This document shows positions 15,832 through 23,568 of a DNA stretch of 44,472 nucleotides, in pieces. A program made the translations under genes and the position numbers. Position 1 is the stretch's first letter; every line of letters begins with the position of its first letter. The notes under the pieces are model-generated. The model worked only from the letters and a program-made list of their open reading frames with translations, did no database searches and was not told the origin of the DNA. Origin of the DNA: CSP1-8 sp049688015. Its GTDB lineage: Bacteria > Desulfobacterota > Deferrimicrobia > Deferrimicrobiales > Deferrimicrobiaceae. The stretch is taken from assembly GCA_049688015.1 (NCBI GenBank), contig JBAVJZ010000147.1:1-44472 (forward strand), given 5' to 3'.

Positions 15832-15996
15832 GTGCTCCAATTCACGAATACGGTTGCATTCGAGCGCCGCTGCATCCGCTCCGGCTTCGTTGCGCTCCTT
15901 GCGCCGTACTGCTTTGAGTACGCCTCAGTCGCGCGCCTCGCCGGCGCGGCGCATCAACGCTCTCGGTGCCACACCGTATTCATGAACTGGAGCACT
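15831..15996. repeat. ~166-bp imperfect inverted-repeat element inside the RND operon
   Basis: The left arm at 15831-15853 (AGTGCTCCAATTCACGAATACGG) and the reverse complement of the right arm at 15974-15996 match at 21 of 23 bases. Complementarity continues inward more loosely, and the centre has its own hairpin, GTACT-gcttTG-AGTAC, around 15908-15922. The whole spacer could fold as one long hairpin. The left arm begins on the adaptor stop codon. The right arm contains the GGAG (15989-15992) that serves as ribosome site for the RND gene. It looks like a small palindromic mobile or REP/MITE-like element, with no coding capacity. It may pair away the pump gene's ribosome site. Confidence 0.75.
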
Positions 15997-16001
15997 ACCC
16001 G

Positions 16002-19000
16002 ATGAAATTCACCGACCTGTTCATCCGCCGTCCCGTCCTGGCCCTTGTGGTCAACCTGGTCATCATCATCGCCGGGCTGCAGGCGATCCGGACCCTGAAC
16101 GTCCGCCAGTACCCGCGCAGCGAGAACGCGACGGTAACCGTCACCACCGTATACATCGGCGCGAGCGCCAATCTGGTGCGTGGCTTCGTCACCTCGCCGC
16201 TGGAGCGCGCCATCGCCGCCGCCGACGGCATCGAGTACATGGAATCGAAGAGCGCCCTCGGCCTCTCCACCATCAGTGCGCGCCTCCGGCTCAACTACGA
16301 TTCCACCAAGGCGCTGGCCGAGATCAGCTCCAAGGTGGACCAGGTGCGCCGGGATCTCCCCCCGGAGGCGGAGGTGCCCGTCATCAACATCGAGTCGGCC
16401 GACAGCCGGTTCGCCTCGGCGTACCTTAGCTTCAGTTCCGATATCCTCCAGCAGAACGAGATTACCGATTATCTCGTGCGTGTCGTGCAACCCCGCCTTT
16501 CCGCCATTCCGGGGGTGCAGCGCGCCGACATCCTCGGCGCCCGCACCTTCGCCATGCGGATCTGGCTGAAACCCGACCGGATGGCGGCCCAGGACATCAG
16601 CCCGACCCAGGTGCGCCAGGCCCTGGCGGTCAACAACTTCCTGGCCGCTCTCGGCAGGAGCAAGGGAGAATACATCCAGGTCAACCTCACCGCCGACACG
16701 GACCTCCGCACGGTCGACGAGTTCCGGCGCCTGGTCGTGCGCCAGCGCAACGGGACCATCGTGCGGCTTAGCGACATTGCCGACGTGGTGCTGGGCGCCG
16801 AAGACTACGACGCCGAGGTCCGATTTTCCGGACAGACCGCGGTGTTCATGGGGATCTGGCCGCTCCCCAACGCCAACTCTCTCGACGTTATCAATCGGGT
16901 GCGGTCCGAAATGGAGTCTATCGGGCAGGACCTGCCGACGGGACTGGAAAGCCGCGTGGCCTATGACGCCACCAACTACATCTCCAACGCCATCCGCGAA
17001 GTGCTCAAGACCCTGGGCGACACGCTGATGATCGTCATGGTCGTCATTTTCCTGTTTCTCGGCTCCTTCCGTTCGGTCCTGATCCCGGTGGTGGCGATCC
17101 CGCTGTCGCTGATCGGCGGCGTCTTCCTCATGCAGCTCTTCGGGTTCACCGTGAACCTGCTCACCCTGCTGGCCATCGTTCTCTCGGTCGGTCTGGTGGT
17201 CGACGACGCCATCGTGGTGGTGGAAAACGTGGAGCGCCATATCCGGGAGGGGAAAACGCCCGTGGAGGCGGCCCTGATCGGCGCCCGCGAACTGGTGGGG
17301 CCGATCATCGCCATGACCATCACCCTGGCGGCGGTCTACCTTCCGATCGGTCTGCAGGGGGGGCTGACCGGTTCGCTCTTCCGGGAGTTCGCCTTCACGC
17401 TGGCGGGAGCGGTCACGATCTCCGGGATCGTGGCCCTGACGCTGTCGCCGGTCATGTCGGCCAGCCTTCTCAAGCCCGGGATCGGGGAACGAGGCCTGGC
17501 CGGCCGCATCACCCGCGACTTCGAACGCCTGAGAAACCTGTACGGCCGCCTTCTCGACGCTACCCTGGCGGCGCGTCCGGCGATCTACGTGGTCTGGGTC
17601 GTCGTGTCCCTCGCCGCGGTTCCGATGTACGTCATGTCCGCCAAGGAGCTTGCGCCGCTGGAGGACCAGGGGGTCATCTTCGGCATACTCGACGCGTCCG
17701 CCAACTCCACCCTCGACCAGAACAGCTTCTTCGCCGCGGAAGTCAACCGGGTATTCCATAGCGAGCCGGAAACCGATTTCACCTTCCAGATCACCTTTCC
17801 CAACTCCGGGTTCGGCGGCATGGTCGTCAAACCGTGGGATGAGCGCAATCGCACCATCTTCCAGATCCTGCCCGACGTCCAGCGAAAGCTGCAACGGATT
17901 CCCGGCGTCCGGATCTTTCCGACAACCCCGCCGGCCCTCCCCGGCGGCGGCGATTTCCCGGTGGAATTCATCCTGGCATCGACGGCCGAGACGGGGGAGA
18001 TCCTCGAATTCGCGAACCAGCTGCAGGGGAAGGCCATGCAAAGCGGGATGTTCGCATTTCCCCCGCTGATCGACGTCAAGATCGACCAGCCCCAGTCCGA
18101 ATTCGTCATCGACCGGGACAAGGTGGCCTCCATGGGACTCAATCTGGGACAGATCGCCGGCGACCTGGGGGGCCTGGTGGGAGGCGACTTCGTAAACCGG
18201 TTCGACATCTCCGGCCGCAGCTACAAGGTCATCCCGCAGATCCAGCGGATCGACCGCCTGAATCCCGCCCAGCTCAAGGATGTCTACGTCACGGGTCCGA
18301 ACGGCAGGCTGGTCCCCTTGAGCACCTTTGCCACCCTGCGCGAATCGGTCGTCCCCCGTTCGCTCAACCGTTTCCAGCAGCTGAATGCGGTCAAGATCAG
18401 CGGCGTGGCTGTCCGGCCGCTGGACGAGGCGTTGCGCTTCCTGGAGGACGAAGCGGCGAAGATCCTGCCCAAGGGCTACGTCATCGACTACACCGGCGAG
18501 TCCCGCCAGCTGCGCACCGAGGGGAACAAATTTCTGCCTGCCTTCGGCCTGGCCGTCATCCTGATTTTCCTGGTACTGGCGGCCCAGTTCAACAGCTTCC
18601 GGGACCCCTTCGTCATCCTGGCGGGATCGGTGCCTCTTGCCATGTTCGGGGCGCTTCTTTTCACGTTCCTGAAGATGCCCGACCCGAACGTACCGTTCTG
18701 GACTCATGGCTGGACCACCACCCTCAACATCTACTCGCAGGTCGGGCTGGTGACCCTGGTCGGGCTGGTGTCGAAAAACGGGATCCTGATCGTCGAGTTC
18801 GCCAACCAGTTGCAGCTCCAGGGCCTGCCAAAGCTTGCGGCCGTGCGCCAGGCGGCCATGATCCGTCTCCGTCCGATCCTCATGGTCAGCGCCGCCACCA
18901 TTGGCGGCCACTTCCCGCTGACCCTGGTCACCGGCGCAGGTGCCGCCGCCAGGAATTCCATCGGTCTGGTGCTGGTCGGCGGCATGTTCGTCGGCACCTG

Positions 19001-19100
19001 CTTCACCCTGTTCATCATCCCCTCCATCTACATGCTCATCGCGCGCGACCACGGGAAGGACCGGGAGGACGGTATGGCCGTCGTAGCGACGGATGTCTGA
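16002..19100 (+). CDS. RND (HAE1-family) multidrug efflux inner-membrane pump
   Basis: A 1032-residue RND transporter of the AcrB/MexF/MexI type, normal in length, with twelve membrane helices and two large periplasmic loops. The N-terminus KFTDLFIRRPVLALVVNL is canonical. Proton-relay residues are present: Asp401 and Asp402 in LVVDDAIVVVENVERH and Lys925 in GLVSKNGILIVEF. Porter-domain motifs such as VTVYIGASANLV and ALGLSTISARLRL are kept. It drives export of hydrophobic or cationic compounds with the adaptor and NodT channel. The start at 16002 is 12 codons inside the open frame and uses GGAG nine bases upstream; that site lies in the right arm of the inverted repeat. A minus-strand open frame of 1090 codons covers the gene but is a GC-skew shadow. 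Confidence 0.96.
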   Translation: MKFTDLFIRRPVLALVVNLVIIIAGLQAIRTLNVRQYPRSENATVTVTTVYIGASANLVRGFVTSPLERAIAAADGIEYMESKSALGLSTISARLRLNYDSTKALAEISSKVDQVRRDLPPEAEVPVINIESADSRFASAYLSFSSDILQQNEITDYLVRVVQPRLSAIPGVQRADILGARTFAMRIWLKPDRMAAQDISPTQVRQALAVNNFLAALGRSKGEYIQVNLTADTDLRTVDEFRRLVVRQRNGTIVRLSDIADVVLGAEDYDAEVRFSGQTAVFMGIWPLPNANSLDVINRVRSEMESIGQDLPTGLESRVAYDATNYISNAIREVLKTLGDTLMIVMVVIFLFLGSFRSVLIPVVAIPLSLIGGVFLMQLFGFTVNLLTLLAIVLSVGLVVDDAIVVVENVERHIREGKTPVEAALIGARELVGPIIAMTITLAAVYLPIGLQGGLTGSLFREFAFTLAGAVTISGIVALTLSPVMSASLLKPGIGERGLAGRITRDFERLRNLYGRLLDATLAARPAIYVVWVVVSLAAVPMYVMSAKELAPLEDQGVIFGILDASANSTLDQNSFFAAEVNRVFHSEPETDFTFQITFPNSGFGGMVVKPWDERNRTIFQILPDVQRKLQRIPGVRIFPTTPPALPGGGDFPVEFILASTAETGEILEFANQLQGKAMQSGMFAFPPLIDVKIDQPQSEFVIDRDKVASMGLNLGQIAGDLGGLVGGDFVNRFDISGRSYKVIPQIQRIDRLNPAQLKDVYVTGPNGRLVPLSTFATLRESVVPRSLNRFQQLNAVKISGVAVRPLDEALRFLEDEAAKILPKGYVIDYTGESRQLRTEGNKFLPAFGLAVILIFLVLAAQFNSFRDPFVILAGSVPLAMFGALLFTFLKMPDPNVPFWTHGWTTTLNIYSQVGLVTLVGLVSKNGILIVEFANQLQLQGLPKLAAVRQAAMIRLRPILMVSAATIGGHFPLTLVTGAGAAARNSIGLVLVGGMFVGTCFTLFIIPSIYMLIARDHGKDREDGMAVVATDV

Positions 19101-19273
19101 TATTCCGGACAACGGATGCAGGGCGGCTGAAGTCGCCCTGTGACGGTTTGCATCTTCCCGGGTGTCTCCTGTAAGGATTTGGGAACCAAACCGGGGCGAT
19201 CGGAGACTAATGGAGGAGAGACGCAATACGACCCCGACGGCCCGGGCCGGACAACCGATCGAAGGATGAGAAA

Positions 19274-20272
19274 TTGAAATCAGGAAAAGGCGTGATCATC
19301 CTCTCGATTATCGCAGGGGTGGTCACGTGGATCTCCAACGCGCTCGTCGAACGGCTCTATTACTACGGCCCGACGAGAAGTTTCTGGGATCTTCTCCTGC
19401 TCGATATCCCCCCCGAAGAATTCTACGACCGGATCATCACCATGGCCGCATTTCTCCTGCTCGGAATCCTCGTTGCCCGAATGCTCGAAAAGCGAATCGC
19501 CTCGGAGGCAAGGCTGAAAGTCCTGGCCGCGGAACTGGAGCGGAGCAACCGCGAACTGGAGCAGTTTGCCTACATGGCGTCGCACGACCTCAAGGAACCT
19601 CTTGTCACCGTCGGAGGGTACCTGCGGCTTCTGGAACGACGACACAAACAGGCGCTGGATGAGAACGCGACCGGATACCTCCGCAATGCCCTGGAGGGCA
19701 TCCAGCGGATGGAGCGGCTGATCGGGGATCTACTGAGCTATTCCCGGGCGGGATCCCGCGTGAAGGAGTTTCAGCCCGTGGATCCTTCTGCCATTCTCGA
19801 CGCCGCTTTGGCCAATCTCTCCGGAGTGATCGAAACACGGAACGCGATGGTTACCCGCGATCCCCTTTGCGAAGTCATGGCGGACCGCACCCAGTTTCTC
19901 CAGTTGTTCCAGAATCTCATCAGCAACAGCATCAAGTTCTGCCGCGACCCATCGCCCCGGGTCCACGTTACCGCTCTCCGGAATGACAAGAACGAAACGG
20001 TGTTCTCCATACGGGACAACGGAATCGGGATTGCGCTGGAGCATACCGAAGAGATCTTCCTGGTATTCCGGAGGCTTCACGACCGGAAGGAGTTCCCCGG
20101 GACGGGAGTCGGGTTGGCGACCTGCAAGAAAATCGTGGAGCGGCATGGCGGGCGAATCTGGGTAGAGTCCAGGCCCGGCGAGGGAGCCACCTTCCTGTTT
20201 ACCGTCCCGAACCGGGGCACCTCCCCGCGAGTCGCGGGCACGGCCCGGAAAGGAACGCCAGCGGCGGCGTAG
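19274..20272 (+). CDS. Membrane-bound sensor histidine kinase (orphan)
   Basis: A 332-residue kinase. Two membrane helices (about residues 6-24 and 53-71) enclose a ~28-residue extracytoplasmic loop, too small for a classical ligand domain. A short coiled coil (75-98) leads to the phospho-acceptor box ASHDLKEPL with His104. The N box (QNLISNSIKF), G1 (DNGIGI), F region (EEIFLVFRRLH) and G2 (GTGVGLATCKKIVERHGG) are all intact. The HDLKEPL box is typical of phytochrome-like and PAS-linked kinases. The start is TTG, with AAGGA seven bases upstream. No response regulator is in the window, so its partner is elsewhere. The 173 bases upstream hold a small hairpin (19120-19139) and no other gene. Confidence 0.88.
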   Translation: MKSGKGVIILSIIAGVVTWISNALVERLYYYGPTRSFWDLLLLDIPPEEFYDRIITMAAFLLLGILVARMLEKRIASEARLKVLAAELERSNRELEQFAYMASHDLKEPLVTVGGYLRLLERRHKQALDENATGYLRNALEGIQRMERLIGDLLSYSRAGSRVKEFQPVDPSAILDAALANLSGVIETRNAMVTRDPLCEVMADRTQFLQLFQNLISNSIKFCRDPSPRVHVTALRNDKNETVFSIRDNGIGIALEHTEEIFLVFRRLHDRKEFPGTGVGLATCKKIVERHGGRIWVESRPGEGATFLFTVPNRGTSPRVAGTARKGTPAAA

Positions 20273-20311
20273 TCAGGACAAGAGGACGGAGTTGTCGCCC
20301 CGGTCTTTCCT

Positions 20312-22714
20312 TCAGGAACCCCGTACGTCCACCTCGAAATCTCTCCCTTCCCAGCGCCCCGCATCCGTCCAGAAAAACGTGAAGCGGACCCGTCCGCTCT
20401 GTTGCGGCGGGGTGGAGATATCGAAGTATTCGATCCCCAACGGGATCGGGGTGGAGCGCGAATCTTCCGCAGTGCTCCAATCGTCCCGCGTCCAATGAAG
20501 GAGAAACGGGGCCCCCGCCTGGATGCGAAGGATATCCCCGGCCTTCACGACGCAGACCTGACGGTTATGTTTCCATATTTCCAGGGGTTTGCAGCCGCTG
20601 CTCCGGGGAAGATAGCGGTCTGCGACATCGGGGACGAGGTCGAACACCTTCCCGTCCGCAACCGACCGGAGAAGCTTGATGTACTCCGCATGGGCCCACA
20701 TGAGTGGCCTTGCGGAACCGGTGGGTCGGCCGAGGAACATGTAAAGGTCCGGCCGGTCCGGCTCGTCCCAGACCTGTTCGGGCATAAGTCCGGTCGGGGA
20801 AGCAAACCCCTCCAGGGCACGAAGATACGGATCCGGGTCCCGTCCCGCGGTCAGCTCGTAATGCCCCCGCTCCCCGGTGAGCAGGGGCCACGCGCGCCCC
20901 TTCCCGTACCCTTCGAACGGCCCGCCATCCTCTCTCTGCCCGTACCCGTCGTAGTTGTACCGCCGCCAGCACGGACCGTGCGGCGTGTCTACTTTGAGCA
21001 CGGCGTCAAGCACGCGTACGGAATCCACGACGACCGGATCGTCGGCCCTGCGGATCCCGTACCGGACCAGCTCCAGGAACCCCCCATCGATGATCTCCTT
21101 TGCCGGGAACTTCCAGGGGGTGCCCGGCGGGCGGTTGGCGAGGGCCAGGAACCCGATGTTGGGGTCCTCGTGCGGGAACGGGTCGTTCACGCCCACCGGG
21201 AGGATGCGGATGTAATGCCTGGATATCCCGGGGACGAGCGTCCCCTCCGTGGTCGCCATCCAGGCTTCGACATGGCATTCGAGAAAATCCGCGTACTCTT
21301 CGAGGAACGTGGCCGTCGCCCCGTCTCCCCGTTCGCGTGCGAAGGAGGCCGCGCAGACAAGCGCCGCGATGTTGGAGGCGATCGTGGAGGGAGAATAGCC
21401 GGCGGCCTCCTCCCATCGCTCCTGCTGCGTTGCCGGACCATGGAGGACGAGATATCGGGCCGCCCCCATCACCATCGGATAGGGGTCGAAGTTCCCGAGA
21501 TCGCCCTTGCGCATCAGGCGCCACGCCAGCAGAATGGGGAACGCGACCTCGTCGAGCTGGATCCCCTGCCAGTACGACTCGCCGTCGATCCAGAAGTTCT
21601 GGGAAAACCCGCCGTCGGCATGCTGGCTGACGGCCAGGTAGATCAGGGCGCGCAAGGGCGACTCGGTGTTCCCCGCGGCGAGGAGGCCCGTGGCGGTGTT
21701 GACCATGTCCCTCGTCCATACGAGGTGGTACCCGCCCCGGTCCCTGTCGTCCCTGGCTTCGCCCCACGGGATGGACAGCGAAGCGATGAAGGCTCCGGGG
21801 AAGGTCTTGTCCTCGTGAGCGAGAAGGAGGCTGTAGCTCCCGTGATACAGGTCCCCGCCGTCGGACGCCGCCTTTTCGAGCGGAAGGATCCGCCGGCACG
21901 ACCGGTTCCACTGTTCCGCGAACCGCTCCCGGTGCCTCCCGAAGGGAACGGCGAGAGATTCCAGGAGCGTGGTCGCAGCGCTGTGGAGGCCATCGCCGAA
22001 AGCGAGCCCCACCGTGAACTCCCGTCGGTCGCCCAGGTCCAGTTCGCCGGTGAGGGCGAGGTTTCCGTCCGTGGCCCGGTCGAACTCCCAATCCATCCGA
22101 TAATCGACGGCGAGGTCCGTCCAGCCGTCGCTTCGGCCCACGTAGCCGCAGGACAGGCGCGAGAAGGGGACGGTTGCGGCCAGCGCGAGCCAGACCCCGT
22201 CTTTCTCGGCGGTGAGGATTTTCCTGCCCGCGATTTCCATCACACGGGCGTTGTTCCCCCATCCCCCCATGCCGAGGTGGGGGGCGCACAGGGCGTAGAG
22301 TCGAAGTCGTTTCAGAAACGGTTCTTCCCCGGACAGGATCGTGTTCACGAGGAGGCACGGCAGGTGAGGGTCGGAGAGGACTTCCTTGATGAGGGAATAG
22401 CGCCCCTCCGGGTCGGAGTTTTTGATCCTGTATCCCAGGACATGATGGGAGAGCCGTTCCGTCATGGAGCGGAGATGGCGCTTCTCTTCGTGGAAGAAAC
22501 CCTCTCCATCCGTGACGAGGAACTGGAGGTCCCTAAGCTGCGGCCGGTCCACGGTAGGGTAGTAGACCTCGGTGACAATCCCGTTCCAGAGGGTGAACCA
22601 GAGCCGGCTGGAACTGGCGTAGGCGGTGCCGACCCCGTCTTTTGCCGCATGGGTCCAACGGGGCGGGATCCCCGGTCCTCCGAACGCCTCTTTCCGATCG
22701 GAATCCTCTTCCAT
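20312..22714 (-). CDS. GH15 glucoamylase/glucodextranase-like glycoside hydrolase
   Basis: An 800-residue enzyme of glycoside hydrolase family 15. About residues 10-290 form the N-terminal beta-sandwich of bacterial glucoamylases (THAAKDGVGTAYASSSRLWFTL, GIVTEVYYP). The (alpha/alpha)6 barrel follows, with YHLVWTRDMV (the W-x-R-D substrate-binding motif), DADGGFSQ-like HADGGFSQNFWIDG, PHEDPNIGFLA, GRAWPLLTGERGHYEL and MPEQVWDEPDRPD. The last probably carries the catalytic base. The C-terminal ~100 residues form an extra beta-domain. There is no signal peptide, so it probably acts in the cytoplasm on alpha-glucans such as glycogen. GGAGG seven bases before ATG 22714 and a TATAAT just upstream fix the start. 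It is monocistronic and convergent with the kinase. Confidence 0.9.
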   Translation of the reverse strand: MEEDSDRKEAFGGPGIPPRWTHAAKDGVGTAYASSSRLWFTLWNGIVTEVYYPTVDRPQLRDLQFLVTDGEGFFHEEKRHLRSMTERLSHHVLGYRIKNSDPEGRYSLIKEVLSDPHLPCLLVNTILSGEEPFLKRLRLYALCAPHLGMGGWGNNARVMEIAGRKILTAEKDGVWLALAATVPFSRLSCGYVGRSDGWTDLAVDYRMDWEFDRATDGNLALTGELDLGDRREFTVGLAFGDGLHSAATTLLESLAVPFGRHRERFAEQWNRSCRRILPLEKAASDGGDLYHGSYSLLLAHEDKTFPGAFIASLSIPWGEARDDRDRGGYHLVWTRDMVNTATGLLAAGNTESPLRALIYLAVSQHADGGFSQNFWIDGESYWQGIQLDEVAFPILLAWRLMRKGDLGNFDPYPMVMGAARYLVLHGPATQQERWEEAAGYSPSTIASNIAALVCAASFARERGDGATATFLEEYADFLECHVEAWMATTEGTLVPGISRHYIRILPVGVNDPFPHEDPNIGFLALANRPPGTPWKFPAKEIIDGGFLELVRYGIRRADDPVVVDSVRVLDAVLKVDTPHGPCWRRYNYDGYGQREDGGPFEGYGKGRAWPLLTGERGHYELTAGRDPDPYLRALEGFASPTGLMPEQVWDEPDRPDLYMFLGRPTGSARPLMWAHAEYIKLLRSVADGKVFDLVPDVADRYLPRSSGCKPLEIWKHNRQVCVVKAGDILRIQAGAPFLLHWTRDDWSTAEDSRSTPIPLGIEYFDISTPPQQSGRVRFTFFWTDAGRWEGRDFEVDVRGS

Positions 22715-22736
22715 GGAGGGTCCTCCACCACTAGCG

Positions 22737-22742
22737 ATTATA
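22737..22742 (-). promoter_or_regulatory. Consensus -10 for the GH15 gene
   Basis: The minus strand reads CTGTATAATCGC, a perfect TATAAT placing the transcript start about 16 bases before the GH15 ATG. No clear -35 lies at 17 bases, but the position rules out the longer upstream start at 22816. It is part of the 310-bp divergent gap 22715-23024. Confidence 0.4.
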
Positions 22743-22927
22743 CAGGGTCCCGCCGGGCAAGGTCCCGGAGCGGATTCCCGGTGGTATCCCGTATCCCTGT
22801 CTTCACGGCGGGACAAGTCTTCCGGGATGCCGTCCGCCGGCAGACGCCGCGTCCAGAAAAACGGATGATGCGCAAAGGAGGTCCGTGATCAGGGTCCGGC
22901 TCTCTTTTCACCAGGAGGGTGGATTCG

Positions 22928-22958
22928 TTTACCGACCTTCCTCCCGGGATACTAAAAT
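22928..22958 (+). promoter_or_regulatory. Candidate promoter for the Rieske/cytochrome b operon
   Basis: TTTACC (22928-22933) and TAAAAT (22953-22958) are 19 bases apart in an AT-rich island (actaaaataatacag) within otherwise GC-rich DNA, about 65 bases before the Rieske start. The spacing is long, so this is tentative. Nothing else is evident between 22743 and 23024. Confidence 0.3.
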
Positions 22959-23024
22959 AATACAGTTCCCTGACTTTCCCCGACGGCGGGCGTCGGTTGG
23001 GCCCCAGGAGGAGGTGTGACAGTT

Positions 23025-23558
23025 ATGGACGAAAGGAGCAGCCAATCTGCGCAACCGGCCGAAGCGACAAGACGGGGATTCTTCCGGATTGCGATCGGTT
23101 TACTGGCAGGTGTCGGCGGTCTCGTCCTCGGGATTCCTCTTGTGGGGTCTTTGATCGGCCCCGCCTTCCGGAAAAATCGTGCCCGCTGGTCCCGTGCGGC
23201 GTCGGTCGCAGAACTTCCGGAGGGCCTGCCGACGGTCCTGTCGTTCACCGACCGGTCCTCTGACGCCTATCTCCGGGAAACGGTGACGCGCAACGTGTGG
23301 GCGGTCAGGCGGTCCGGCGCGGACGTGACGGTGTACTCGCCGATCTGCACCCACCTGGGCTGCCGTTACGACTGGGAGCCGAATTCGGGCCGTTTCCTTT
23401 GCCCCTGCCACGGAAGCCTGTTCGCGCTGGACGGAAAGGTGCTGGCGGGGCCGGCGCCCCGCCCGCTCGACACCCTTCCCGTGAAGATCGAGAACGGGGA
23501 GCTTTACGTCGAGTGGGAACGATTTGAACCCGGTATCCCGAAGAAGATTCCCGTATAG
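23025..23558 (+). CDS. qcrA: Rieske iron-sulfur protein of a cytochrome b complex
   Basis: A 177-residue Rieske protein. The N-terminus TRRGFFRIAIGLLAGVGGLVLG is a Tat-type or uncleaved membrane anchor with the twin arginine at residues 16-17. The [2Fe-2S] ligands are visible: Cys108 and His110 in CTHLGC, Cys126 and His129 in CPCHGS, with the disulfide cysteines Cys113 and Cys128. It accepts electrons from quinol at the Qo site of the partner cytochrome b and passes them to a c-type heme. ATG 23025 stands ten bases after AGGAGGAGG; the GTG at 23016 is too close to that site. Its stop overlaps the AGGAGG of the next gene, so the two are translationally coupled. Confidence 0.94.
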   Translation: MDERSSQSAQPAEATRRGFFRIAIGLLAGVGGLVLGIPLVGSLIGPAFRKNRARWSRAASVAELPEGLPTVLSFTDRSSDAYLRETVTRNVWAVRRSGADVTVYSPICTHLGCRYDWEPNSGRFLCPCHGSLFALDGKVLAGPAPRPLDTLPVKIENGELYVEWERFEPGIPKKIPV

Positions 23559-23568
23559 GAGGCCTGCC

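Noticed and set aside
19120..19139. Hairpin AGGGCG/CGCCCT as the terminator of the efflux operon
   Set aside because: The stem is only six bases and no U-run follows; left unannotated.
15954..19226. A 1090-codon minus-strand open frame opposite the RND pump gene
   Set aside because: It mirrors the whole pump gene; its protein is low-complexity (Asp/His/Gly/Arg) with no family motif, as expected for a GC-rich antisense frame.
20402..22888. An 828-codon plus-strand open frame opposite the GH15 gene
   Set aside because: A shadow of a well-supported GH15 enzyme, with Pro/Arg/Gly-rich composition and no ribosome site.
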